Source: CAVUCE01 sp963739985
GTDB taxonomy: Bacteria > Bacteroidota > Ignavibacteria > Ignavibacteriales > Ignavibacteriaceae
Assembly (NCBI GenBank): GCA_963739985.1
Contig: CAVUCE010000021.1
Location: forward strand, 248,001 to 312,000
Direction: 5' to 3'
Length of the DNA: 64,000 bases
Below the pieces are notes generated by a model that saw nothing but the letters and a program-made list of their open reading frames with translations, searched no databases and was not told where the DNA came from. Position numbers and translations under genes: made by a program. Positions 34,548-44,300 of the stretch are shown piece after piece. Position 1 is the stretch's first letter. Every line of letters begins with the position of its first letter.

Positions 34548-37325
34548 TTATTTTACTAATATTGTATTTATTTCATCAAGTAAATTTTCCGTCTTCACAT
34601 CAAAAAGCTGCCACATTTTACCTAGTCCTCCCTTGCTATCGAAAGGTGAGTAATTAAAATCATCTTCATCAATATGAACGGAATTTATAATATGGTCTTT
34701 AATCATCCGCAGCCATTGGGTTTGCTCTTCGGTAAATTGTTCGTGTCCGGCATTCTTTTTAAACATCCAATCCCGGAAGTTTCTATTTACAGTATCGGCG
34801 AAAGGTTTAAGTTCATTATCAATCTTAAGTTCAAAACGTAAAAGAGAAATAATATCGGTTAACATTCTTTGATTAGATGAACCTTTTACTTTATTGTCAT
34901 ATAGCTGCTGATAAGAGTTCCATACTCTTTCAATTGTAAGAAGATAAGGCGGGTTACTCAGAGCTTCATTTAATTCTTTTATCATCTGGAAGGTTAACTC
35001 TCTTCTTCTGTAGGGTTGAGAGTAGAATATTTTAAGAGCTATTATCTCGTCTTTATTTTCTTCAATAAATTTTCTGAAATTATCTACAACTTTTTGAGCG
35101 TTCTCCCTTGCCTGGGAATCAAATTCTGCTCTTAATAATGTATCGGTGTTTATTTTATCTATTATTTGTTCGTGGCTTCGTCTAACGTTTTCAATATAAT
35201 CTCTAATTACGTGATTATCGAATATCTTTACAGCATCATTAATCAATTTCTCTTTGGAGTTGTTTATTTGTTCTTCTGTTGGTTCTTGATTGGCCGGTAC
35301 ATTAAATTCATTTCTTGCTTTCTCTATATGCACATCAGGGTTATAAGCATCAAGCAATTCGTGTACAACAAGATTTATCTTTTTACCTTCAGCTAAGTCA
35401 TAAAATTTCTGCTTTTCGGATTGGTTCATTTGTTTTTCTACTCTAGATATCCTATTTGCAAGAGAAGTGATTGTATCTTCATCCTTATTGCCCATTACGA
35501 CGTTCATCATTAAGTCTTTGAGTGAAATACCGGGTTTTCTTTCTAAAGGTCTGCTATCGGTTTTAACGGATTTACAGACTCCAACAGCATCAATAATTAC
35601 AAAGTGGTCTTTATTAGTTGTTGCACTTGGAGTAACCTTTCGTAAATCATCAATGGAGAGTGTGCGTGTTCCTCTTCCTTTCATCTGTTCAAAATAACTT
35701 CTTGAGCGTACATCTCTCATAAATAATAAGCACTCAATTGGTTTTACATCTGTTCCAGTTGCAATCATATCTACTGTAACGGCAATTCTTGGGTTGTACT
35801 CGGTTCTAAATTGCTGTAATACTGCGGAAGGTTTTTCTGCTGTTTGATTATAAGTTACTTTCTTACAGAAATCGTTTCCTTCTCCAAATTCTTCTCTTAC
35901 AATTTGAATTATGTCATCGGCGTGGCTATCGGTTTTGGCAAAAATAAGTGTTTTGGGAACCTCTTTTCTGTTTGGGAATATCTCGGTTAGAAGTTTATCT
36001 TTAAAAGCCCTTATGATGTGCCTAATTTGACTTGGATTGACCACATCTCTATCGAGTTGCTGAGCAGTATATTTTATTTCCTCATCAAGTTGTCCCCAAC
36101 GTTTTTTCCTTGTTAGTTTACTCCTATAATCAACATATTCTTTAGCTACTAACTCTGCTCCGTTTTTAGTAATCTCTGTTTCAATGGTAAAAATATCATA
36201 ACCTACATTTACTCCGTCCGCTATAGCCTCTTCATGAGAATACTCACTTACAACATTTTCGTTAAAGAATCCGAATGTCCTTTTATCCGGTGTGGCTGTT
36301 AGTCCTACAAGAAAGGCATCAAAATAATCTAAGACTTGTTTCCAAAGATTATAAATAGAACGGTGACATTCATCTATGATTATAATATCAAAAAACTCTA
36401 TAGGAATAGTTGAGTTGTAAGCGACTTCTTTAGGTTTTTCATTTTTTAGTTTTAACTCGTATAGTGATTCTTCTTCTGCGGATTCATCTAGTTCAACTCC
36501 TCTAAGTATTGAGTACATTCTTTGAATGGTACTAATACAAACATGTGCATCCGGGTCAATGAAATTAGAACTGAGTCTTTGCACTACATAGAGTTCTTGA
36601 AAATTTCTTTTATCATCGTTTGGAGTAAATGCCTGAAATTCCTGTTCAGCCTGTTCACCTAGATTTTTTGTGTCAACTAGGAATAAAATTCTTTTTGCCT
36701 TAGCATACTTTAGAAGTCTATAAACCGATGTTATAGCAGTAAAAGTTTTACCGCTGCCGGTTGCCATCTGAATGAGTGCTCTTGGTTTATTAACAGAGAA
36801 TGATTTATCTAAATTAGTAATTGCCTTAATTTGACATTCTCTCAGTCCGTTAATATCAAGGGTGGGGAGTTCGGTTAACCTTTGTCTGAAAGTTTTAGCA
36901 TCTTTTAACCATGCCTCGAAGGTTTCGGGCTGATGAAAAAAGAAAACTTCTCTTGAACGTGGAACCGGGTCTCGATTATCCGTAAAGTGAGTTTCTGTCC
37001 CGGTTGATTCATAAACAAAGGGAAGAGTACCTTCTTTAATTTTCCACTTAAGGTTACTTTTGGCATATCTTTCGGATTGCTCTTCAACTTTAATGAGCGT
37101 TGTACCTTCAGCCTTGGCTTCAATAATTCCTACAGGTTCTCTATTAACAAATAAAACATAATCTGCTGGCCCTGTATCAGTGGGAAATTCCCTAACTGCT
37201 ATTCCACTTCCCGCACTTGGGTTAAAAGACTTTAAATCTTGTATAACCCAACCGGCCTGCATTAACTGTTTATCTATTTTTTGTCTGGCTATTTGTTCAG
37301 GGTTTAGATTTTGTGCAAAAGTCAA
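34548..37325 (-). CDS. hsdR: Type I restriction enzyme motor/nuclease subunit HsdR
   Basis: A 925-residue protein. The N-terminal PD-(D/E)xK nuclease shows GPADYVLF (Asp55) and GIIEAKAEGT (Glu69, Lys71). The SF2 translocase has Walker A ATGSGKT (189-195) and DECH (318-321), then GLTATP. The C-terminus contacts HsdM. HsdR cuts unmodified DNA after translocation. It is the first gene of the array, upstream of the TA pair, with a 120-bp gap between; all subunits needed for a Type I system are present and intact. Confidence 0.94.
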   Translation of the reverse strand: MTFAQNLNPEQIARQKIDKQLMQAGWVIQDLKSFNPSAGSGIAVREFPTDTGPADYVLFVNREPVGIIEAKAEGTTLIKVEEQSERYAKSNLKWKIKEGTLPFVYESTGTETHFTDNRDPVPRSREVFFFHQPETFEAWLKDAKTFRQRLTELPTLDINGLRECQIKAITNLDKSFSVNKPRALIQMATGSGKTFTAITSVYRLLKYAKAKRILFLVDTKNLGEQAEQEFQAFTPNDDKRNFQELYVVQRLSSNFIDPDAHVCISTIQRMYSILRGVELDESAEEESLYELKLKNEKPKEVAYNSTIPIEFFDIIIIDECHRSIYNLWKQVLDYFDAFLVGLTATPDKRTFGFFNENVVSEYSHEEAIADGVNVGYDIFTIETEITKNGAELVAKEYVDYRSKLTRKKRWGQLDEEIKYTAQQLDRDVVNPSQIRHIIRAFKDKLLTEIFPNRKEVPKTLIFAKTDSHADDIIQIVREEFGEGNDFCKKVTYNQTAEKPSAVLQQFRTEYNPRIAVTVDMIATGTDVKPIECLLFMRDVRSRSYFEQMKGRGTRTLSIDDLRKVTPSATTNKDHFVIIDAVGVCKSVKTDSRPLERKPGISLKDLMMNVVMGNKDEDTITSLANRISRVEKQMNQSEKQKFYDLAEGKKINLVVHELLDAYNPDVHIEKARNEFNVPANQEPTEEQINNSKEKLINDAVKIFDNHVIRDYIENVRRSHEQIIDKINTDTLLRAEFDSQARENAQKVVDNFRKFIEENKDEIIALKIFYSQPYRRRELTFQMIKELNEALSNPPYLLTIERVWNSYQQLYDNKVKGSSNQRMLTDIISLLRFELKIDNELKPFADTVNRNFRDWMFKKNAGHEQFTEEQTQWLRMIKDHIINSVHIDEDDFNYSPFDSKGGLGKMWQLFDVKTENLLDEINTILVK

Positions 37326-37467
37326 TCGTTAATATCACTTTAGTTATTAAAATGTCACTAAATGTAAGTAATATAAGGAAATGATGAAAGTAAAATATTA
37401 AATAATAATTGAAAGGGCTTATGAATGAAACATAAGCCCAAAATGTTATATAAATGAAGTTTAATTA

Positions 37468-37788
37468 TTACCCGAGGTTTTGTATAGGTTTTGAATAATC
37501 CTCGCTTGTAAAGCAAATTTGAAGATTAGAGGGTCTGTAAGTACTTGTAATTGCTGACCTCTTTTTTACTGGTTTTTGTTGTTCAAGTTGCTCAACAAAT
37601 TTTGCTTTGCTTTCAGGAATTATAACGTCCCATCCAATTAATTTTTGAGACTTGGAGTAATATTTTGCTCCACTAACAGCAAAAGAGAATTTTCTTAATT
37701 GCTTGTATGTCTCCGAATTCTCCGTATATAATTTTATTAGTTTATTACCTTTTTCATCTTTGCCGAATGGCCATTTTTCTATTATCAT
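37468..37788 (-). CDS. Small protein following the polymerase-like gene, function unknown
   Basis: 106 residues, basic, with TSTYRPSNLQICFTSEDYSKP near the end and GAKYYSKSQKLIGWDVIIP in the middle. No domain is recognised. The start ATG is 2 bp after the polymerase gene stop, so the two are closely coupled and this is probably an accessory of that protein, for example a DNA-binding or primase partner. That role is inference. Confidence 0.55.
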   Translation of the reverse strand: MIIEKWPFGKDEKGNKLIKLYTENSETYKQLRKFSFAVSGAKYYSKSQKLIGWDVIIPESKAKFVEQLEQQKPVKKRSAITSTYRPSNLQICFTSEDYSKPIQNLG

Positions 37789-37789
37789 A

Positions 37790-39151
37790 TTATGCTCCTT
37801 TCCTTTCTACTTTACCGTTAAATTTTAGTATTTTCTTATATGATTCTTTCATGACGAATTCTAGTTCCTCTGCATATTGATGTTCGACTATAAATGAATC
37901 ATGTATGCAAAGACAGGGTATATTTTGTTTATAAAAATGGGAAAGCACTAACTCAGCAATTTGGGAATCTAAATACTGAAGAGTTACGCTTACTCCTGTA
38001 CTTAAGTGTTTGGCTATAGGAGAATGTGTAGTTTCAAATCTAGAATACACGTCTTCTGCTTTTAGCTTATATGTATCTATTAGTCTCAGTTCATTAACAT
38101 TCCAGTTGCCTTTATATTCAAAAGCTTTTATAGCACTAATCTTAGATTTTGCGTTTAAGGCAATTAAAGCAGCTTTTTTCAAAATAGCTCTTATTTCTTG
38201 TTCCTTGTATATTGAACTATAAGGGTCTCCATTAAATTCTTGACCTTCCAAATTATAAAGCATGTTTATATGTAGACCTTGAAAATCAATTTCCACAACC
38301 ATGTTTCCATTAATTAGAATTCTATTTCTTTGTTTTGAGTTCAGGCTTTGATATGAAGCTCCATAAAATCTTCCTCCTTGATTTAAACTAGAATTATTAA
38401 ATACTCTATAAAGAGTAGTAATTCGTAATAAATTTGTTTCCATTAATGGGTTGAGAGATTGATTGGATTGGTTGTCTGATAAGTTACCTAAAGAGTTGAT
38501 AGATTCTAAAGAATAAGATTTATAATGTGGTATAAGACCACCGTGTTCTAAAAAAAGCCCCGCTTCTTTTATCACATCTATAGGTAACTCTATTATTGAA
38601 GATTTCATCAATGAGTTATAATCATTAAGAAAGTTTTTCATTCTTCGTATTTCATCATTTTCCTGGTACGGGATTAATCTCTTTTGCTTGTCCTTAAGTA
38701 TAATCGGTGTCCTGTACGACAATTGTTGAAAATTGAAATTTTGATTAAATATATCGAATAACTTTTCCGTACCCTTAATGCTTGTCCTGACACCAGAGTG
38801 AGTAGCCGAGTTATAATATCCCTTATGTTGCTCAACAAAGTTATACTTTATGAGTGCATCTAGTAGCGAAATAATTATTCTGTAGCTAAAGTGGTTCATT
38901 CCATAAATTGATGGAAGTGAATAATCTTTAGCCTTTCTTGATATAACAATTGAGTTTGTTTGTTCATTTGTTAAGAGAATATTTGAAATAAGATTATTAA
39001 GGGCTAGTAATTTTTTATTTAGCACGAGTCCTTTATATGGTATATCTATTCTCTGGAAGAGTAGTAGAATTAACCTTAAAAATGTTTCGTCATTCACAAT
39101 CAATCTATGATTAAATAAGTAAGATTGAGTTGATTTTTTTTGCATTTTCAT
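37790..39151 (-). CDS. TV-Pol-like (family A-type) DNA polymerase/primase candidate
   Basis: A 453-residue protein with no close relatives that I can name directly. The last 200 residues match the reduced palm-fingers core of family A polymerases: GGRFYGASYQ (259-268), motif A MVVEIDFQGLHINMLY (Asp289), a fingers helix RAILKKAALIALNAKSK (R321-K337), and motif C CLCIHDSFIVE (His417-Asp418). Such TV-Pol proteins were described in mobile elements and a virophage, and were proposed to prime and polymerise. Here the gene lies with an HTH protein in the replication zone of an integrative element. The N-terminal 240 residues are unassigned. Confidence 0.65.
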   Translation of the reverse strand: MKMQKKSTQSYLFNHRLIVNDETFLRLILLLFQRIDIPYKGLVLNKKLLALNNLISNILLTNEQTNSIVISRKAKDYSLPSIYGMNHFSYRIIISLLDALIKYNFVEQHKGYYNSATHSGVRTSIKGTEKLFDIFNQNFNFQQLSYRTPIILKDKQKRLIPYQENDEIRRMKNFLNDYNSLMKSSIIELPIDVIKEAGLFLEHGGLIPHYKSYSLESINSLGNLSDNQSNQSLNPLMETNLLRITTLYRVFNNSSLNQGGRFYGASYQSLNSKQRNRILINGNMVVEIDFQGLHINMLYNLEGQEFNGDPYSSIYKEQEIRAILKKAALIALNAKSKISAIKAFEYKGNWNVNELRLIDTYKLKAEDVYSRFETTHSPIAKHLSTGVSVTLQYLDSQIAELVLSHFYKQNIPCLCIHDSFIVEHQYAEELEFVMKESYKKILKFNGKVERKGA

Positions 39152-39195
39152 CTCCTAAATTTTATTAATAGGTGAGGAGTTTCCTCACCTATTTT

Positions 39196-39480
39196 TTAAT
39201 TATATTGGCTAGTGTATACTTTATTAAGTGAGCTTATTACTTCCGAACGTTTGAAATAGACTTTTCTCCCTTTTTTATAGGAAGGAATTATTCCTACCCT
39301 TTTCCAATTATGAATTGTTGGAACCGATACTTTTAATAGGTTTGCAGCATCAATTATCGAGATTAGTTCATCGTCATTCTCTGGTTCATTTGTAATTTGA
39401 CCTTGATTTAATACTTCAATTATAGTTTCTCTAATAGTTGTTTTTATTTGCTCTAATATTTTATTAACGAATTCGTCCAT
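39196..39480 (-). CDS. HTH_17-type DNA-binding protein (excisionase/regulator)
   Basis: A 94-residue protein ending in a MerR-like/HTH_17 domain: ISIIDAANLLKVSVPTIHNWKR then GRKVYFKRSEV. Such proteins are excisionases or replication regulators in integrative elements of Bacteroidetes. A palindromic operator lies 29 bp upstream of the start. The polymerase-like gene follows by 44 bp, so this may regulate it. A clear ribosome site (GCGAGGTAAT) precedes the ATG. Confidence 0.75.
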   Translation of the reverse strand: MDEFVNKILEQIKTTIRETIIEVLNQGQITNEPENDDELISIIDAANLLKVSVPTIHNWKRVGIIPSYKKGRKVYFKRSEVISSLNKVYTSQYN

Positions 39481-39508
39481 ATTACCTCGCTTTTTTAAGT
39501 TATTTTAG

Positions 39509-39529
39509 GTAATCATAACTTATGATTAC
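39509..39529. promoter_or_regulatory. Perfect palindrome, likely operator of the HTH gene
   Basis: 10-bp arms GTAATCATAA and TTATGATTAC around a single C. It lies 28 bp upstream of the HTH start on the minus strand, where a promoter would be. Twenty perfect paired positions in AT-rich DNA are unlikely by chance. Confidence 0.6.
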
Positions 39530-39632
39530 ACGTGTTAACTTAAATCAAACTATGCTCAGCGTATAAGTCATTTTTTTCACTAGTTATCATTGTTTATATC
39601 AAATTAGATTAGTTTTAATGGTGGGCTTATAC

Positions 39633-39665
39633 AAAAAAGCCGCACTCTTAAACAAAAGGTGCGGC
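39633..39665 (-). terminator. Intrinsic terminator after the integrase gene
   Basis: Arms GCCGCAC and GTGCGGC with a 13-base loop; on the minus strand a T-run (GCGGCTTTTTTG) follows. It lies 20 bp past the integrase stop and separates it from the HTH/polymerase unit. Confidence 0.8.
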
Positions 39666-39686
39666 AAAGAAAAACTGTTTTGTGCT

Positions 39687-40955
39687 TTACATGGAATTCC
39701 ATACTCTATCCATCTGGAATCTCTTAGTTTCGGGCACAATGGAAATGTATTTTTTAAATGATTTGTCCGTTTTATGGCCTGTGATTGATTTTACTACTTC
39801 TGTGGGCATACCATCTTCTAAGGATAATATTATAAAAGTCCTTCTCCCAATGTGAGATGCAATTTTTTCAAACTTCTTACTTGTAGTTTCTATCCTTTCA
39901 CTACCCCTAAAACGAACGGTCTTAACCTCGTCGTTCATATTCAACAGTTTGCTAATAATTTTAATTCTATCATTGACTTCATAGTTTCGAAGATTGAAAG
40001 GTTTTTCTCTGTGTCTGTTTCTCTCCAATATTTTCATTGCTCGTTCGCTAAGAGGGATAGAATTCTTAAGCTTGGTTTTAATTACTCTCAAATGCCAAAA
40101 CTTTGTATCAAAATCGATGTCACTAAAACTTAGATTGGCCACGTCTGAATAACGTTGTCCAGTAAAACATTCAAAGCAAATAAAGTCACGTACGTGTGCT
40201 AACTCTGGTTCATTACTAAAATCTGTTTTATAAAGAGTATCTAACTCATCTTTTTTCAGATAAAATATTTCAGAGTCTTCGTTTGGTACTTTAAATTTTT
40301 TAAATTCGATATTGGTATGCAACTTCATCTCAAGTCCCCAATTCAGAAATGTCTTCAGAGAGGAAATATATTTTCCTACTGTATTGTTTGTGTGATTTAT
40401 ACCGAACAGAAATGCTTGAAACTTATCTTCGAATTCTTTATTAAAACTAAAAAAATTGAGTTTTGATTTTTGGGTTTCCTGGTAGTTAATTAAAAGTTTT
40501 TTCAAAGTCTTATATTTTTGAATAGTTCCTTTAGCTCTTTTGGTATTTTCAAGAGATTTAAGAAAATTTTCATATTCATCAAAAAATGTATCTGTTTTTT
40601 CCACTTCATTGTGAAGAGCCTTCATACATTTTCCTTTGAATTGACTAAAATCCAATGGTTGTTTTAAGCTAAACTCTCGCCAGATACTCCAAAGAACCCT
40701 CTCTTGTTCTTTAAGTAAGTTGTTGATTTCTAGACTATCTACGTGTGATTTACGCACTCTTTTGTATATGTTATCCCAATATTTTGCCTCTATTTTAATT
40801 CCAGTTGGAATACGAAAAGTTGAATTACCTTTTTGTATTCTAAAAAACAAAGAGCGTTTAGGATTAATAACGTGTTTATTTGTCTCAATCAGAGGGCGAA
40901 TAGAAATTATATTGTTTTTGTTATGTTTCATCTTCATCATTCCTTTCGTACACAA
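39687..40955 (-). CDS. int: Tyrosine site-specific integrase
   Basis: A 422-residue phage-type integrase of the Bacteroidetes kind. The N-terminal arm-binding domain and a SAM-like core-binding domain are followed by the catalytic domain with Arg268 (FTGQRYSDV), His368-x-x-Arg371 (HIGRRTF), His394 (GHKTDKS) and Tyr403 (KKYISIVP). All catalytic residues are present. It lies 136 bp from attR, the usual position for the integrase of a tRNA-inserted element. The first in-frame ATG starts MCTKGMMKMKH; a later Met (6, 7 or 9) could be the true start. Confidence 0.93.
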   Translation of the reverse strand: MCTKGMMKMKHNKNNIISIRPLIETNKHVINPKRSLFFRIQKGNSTFRIPTGIKIEAKYWDNIYKRVRKSHVDSLEINNLLKEQERVLWSIWREFSLKQPLDFSQFKGKCMKALHNEVEKTDTFFDEYENFLKSLENTKRAKGTIQKYKTLKKLLINYQETQKSKLNFFSFNKEFEDKFQAFLFGINHTNNTVGKYISSLKTFLNWGLEMKLHTNIEFKKFKVPNEDSEIFYLKKDELDTLYKTDFSNEPELAHVRDFICFECFTGQRYSDVANLSFSDIDFDTKFWHLRVIKTKLKNSIPLSERAMKILERNRHREKPFNLRNYEVNDRIKIISKLLNMNDEVKTVRFRGSERIETTSKKFEKIASHIGRRTFIILSLEDGMPTEVVKSITGHKTDKSFKKYISIVPETKRFQMDRVWNSM

Positions 40956-41078
40956 TTCGTACAGAATATGTATTATTACTTATTATGTAGTAAATGTACT
41001 TAAGGAAGGAGATACAGATTAGTGCGTTTTTTTCACTGAATTCGAATACCTAGCTATAAATAGCCATAAGTGTTTATA

Positions 41079-41090
41079 AAACAAAGGGTT
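41079..41090. repeat. Right-end inverted repeat partner of the left end
   Basis: AAACAAAGGGTT is the exact reverse complement of AACCCTTTGTTT at 25047. It touches attR; the left copy is 11 bases inside attL. Confidence 0.6.
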
Positions 41091-41105
41091 CTGCCCCCGC
41101 TACTA
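41091..41105 (+). repeat. attR: 15-bp direct repeat
   Basis: CTGCCCCCGCTACTA, identical to 25021-25035; the following sequence is the native downstream DNA of the tRNA. Confidence 0.9.
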
Positions 41106-41106
41106 G

Positions 41107-41141
41107 AAAGCTCGAAAATGATAAGTTTTCGAGCTTTTTTT
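41107..41141 (+). terminator. Original tRNA-fMet terminator, displaced by the element
   Basis: Arms AAAGCTCGAAAA and TTTTCGAGCTTT with a 7-base loop and a T-run, directly after attR. Without the element it would lie straight behind the tRNA. Confidence 0.8.
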
Positions 41142-41196
41142 ATTTATGGATGTTCGAATTTTCTTTCAGAAATCCATGAAATAATAAATCTCTGAA

Positions 41197-41221
41197 GATG
41201 ACTCGAACGAATGGAGTCATC
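41197..41221 (-). terminator. Weak stem-loop after the T9SS surface protein
   Basis: Arms GATGACTC and GAGTCATC with a 9-base loop. On the minus strand only a modest T-stretch follows. It is about 90 bp past the gene end. Confidence 0.35.
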
Positions 41222-41311
41222 TATGAGAAAAAATATTTATTCTGCAAACACTAGAACAGTTATTACTACATCTATTATTTCGATGCACATTGAACTTTCC
41301 TTTTTATAATC

Positions 41312-44300
41312 CTATTTGGTAAGGATCATTTTCTTACTCATAGTATGCTGACCGGCTGTGATTCTGTAAAAATATATGCCGCTTGAAAGATTGCTTCCAT
41401 CAAAGGTTACTTCATGATGTCCGGCAGTTTCATTTTCATTCACTAATTGTTTTATTTGCTGTCCCAATAAATTATAAATTCTTAAAGTAACCTTACTGCT
41501 CGAAGCTAAAGAGTATTTTATCTTTGTTGTAGGATTAAAAGGATTCGGGTAATTTTGATATAATTCAAATTGCTTCGGAGCCAGTGTAATTTCTATAACT
41601 TTTGAGTATTTATACTTCCCGTCACCATCAATCTGTTTCAGCCTATACTCAAAACTTATTCCACCGGAAATGTCTTGATCTGTATATGAATATTTCTTTG
41701 GCGAATTACTGTTCCCCGTACCTTTGATAAATCCAATTTTCTTCCAGTTGCTGGTATCGTTTTGCACACTGTTGATTACTGCCCTCTGTATCTCAAAACC
41801 GTAGTTATTAACTTCAGTTTCTGTTTTCCAATTTAACTCAACATTATCGTTATCGTCTGCAGCCGTAAAAGTACTTAATTCAATCGGCAGAGCGCCGCTA
41901 TTGATGTTGTATTTTTGACTAAGATATGATTCAACGGTATTAAGCTGCGAGGCACTAAGAATAGTATTGTAAACTATTACTTCGGCAATATCTCCGTTGA
42001 ACGGTAAAGTTGGACCGTATCGGGTACCTAAAGTATATGAAACATCGTTTGCATTCTGTAAGTCTGCAGTAGTTGTTCCTCCGTCTACCCCGTCAACGCG
42101 TGCGGCTCCTCCGGTTGATGAAGCCCTGACACTGAAAATGTGCGGATTACCGTCAGCGTATTCATTAGTAGTTCCTTCATCCAAATATCCGCCTCCGGGA
42201 ATGGGCGGAATAAATCTCATCCCTATATTTGTTCCGTTAAATTGCATTTCATATTGATAACCGGCAGCGCTGATTAAAAATTCAACGCCAGTAAAGGATG
42301 TTTTTGCCACAATAAATATTTCATAATCGGAGTTTTGAATCCCCAATGTACCTGTAGATGGAAGATTAAAATATGATGTTGATCCGTTGAAACGCATGAC
42401 CGGATGCCCATTAATTACATTCGTTCTTATTAATGGCTGGTTTGCCGATGTCGTTTGAGTTGCATTATTCAAATTGCCCGTTACATCATACCATGTGGAA
42501 ATATTTGTGTTGTCTGTTGAACTTGATGTGCCTTCATCCGAGCGCAGCCACATCTTAAGATTAGTACTTGGTATTGAATTATCAAAAGCAACTGCCCCAA
42601 TAGTTGATGTATCCGTACCTCCGGAATTAGTTGCTACTAATGCATGATAGTAAAATGTTCCATTTGTTATACCTGTTATTTGCGCCCTTACTGTATCATT
42701 CGTGTTATTGCTTCCTGCGCTTACAACTGCGGTTGAATTTGTTAATGAATTTAAACTTGTTCCATATATAAATTTATAAGTTGCAGCAGTTCCGTTTGGA
42801 TTAACTATACCTCTGAAATATACAGAACTGCTTGTCTTTGCCGAATCCGGTAAAATTGTTAATATCGGAGGCGGATATAAAGTAGTAGAATTTCCTGTTG
42901 CGGGTGATGTAGTCAGATAACTTTGATCGGTATTCGTTCCGTTATATTCAAAAGTACTGAAATAATAACCCGTATGTGAACTAAGCCCGGTAACAGTAAC
43001 ACCGCTGCCGGAACCTGCGTACACAACATAATTTCCGTTACCTATTTGAGTTCCTGATCCGAAAGATGAATTTGCCGTATATACTTGCCCGTCCGTCGGA
43101 CTTGCATCAACAGCGCTGCCGCTTTTTGCTAAAATTAGTCTATAAGATCCGTCACCTTTAGTTACATTCAAAGTAATTGAATTACTTGTGATATTGCTGA
43201 ACGTCATATTGCTTGCCTGTACAGTAGGCTTGCTTACCGTAGTATAGGTTGTATTATATTTTTGTGAGAGATAATTACCGATTGTCAGTCTTTGACTTGA
43301 TGTTAAACTTGTATTATATATAATTACTTCAGCAACATCACCGCTGAAATAATATGATCCGTTACTTCTTCTTCCAATATTCAAATTTCCGCCGTCAGCG
43401 CTTTGAGTATTTGATAATACGTATCCTCCCGCCACTCCGTCAATGCGAATTATCCCTTTAGTTGATGTAGCTTTTAAATCAAAAATGTGCGCCTGCCCGT
43501 TTGTATAAGCATTGCTGCTTCCTTCATCTAAATAATTACTTCCCGAGGGGATAAAGCGCGCTCCCAAGCCTCCGTTCAACTGTAGTTCATAATTACCGGG
43601 AGTACCGCCTTCCACAAACTGCAAATTCGTTGAGGATGATTTAGCTACTATAAACATCTCGTAATCCGAATTTTGTATTCCCAAACTTGTTGCCGTAGGA
43701 AGCGTTAAATAAGTAGCAGGTCCATCAAAACTTAGCGCAGGCTTTGAGTTTATTGCAGAGGAAGTATATGACGGCTCATTGGATGATGTAGACTGCGTTG
43801 CACTGTTGCTATTTCCCGATTTATCATACCATTCCGAAACCTTACCGCCGGAGGTCTCGACACCGCCGTCGGATGCAAGCCAAAGCTTTAAATTTGTTTT
43901 TGATATACTATTATCATAAACAAATGAACCGGTTGAAGATGTATCTGTACCGTACGTGTTTGAAGTGATTAACTTAAAATAATAGAATGTTCCTGATGTT
44001 AGGCCTGTCAAATTAGCGCTTACATTTACTGTACCTGAGCTGCCTGCATTTTGTGAAGCTAAAGTATTTGATAGTGACGAAGGGTTAGTACCGTAAATAA
44101 ACCGGTAAGTAGTTGAAATATTATTTGTACTTACGCTTCCATTAATAGTTGCGGTAGTACCTGTAAGATTTGTTACCGGAAGAATTGAAGCAAAAGGCGA
44201 TAGCGAACTCCCTGAATATATATATCTATCACTAGAATCAATCGCTGAGTTTGCATTTGCGCCGCTTCCGTAAGTAACATTGCTAAATAAATAATGACCG

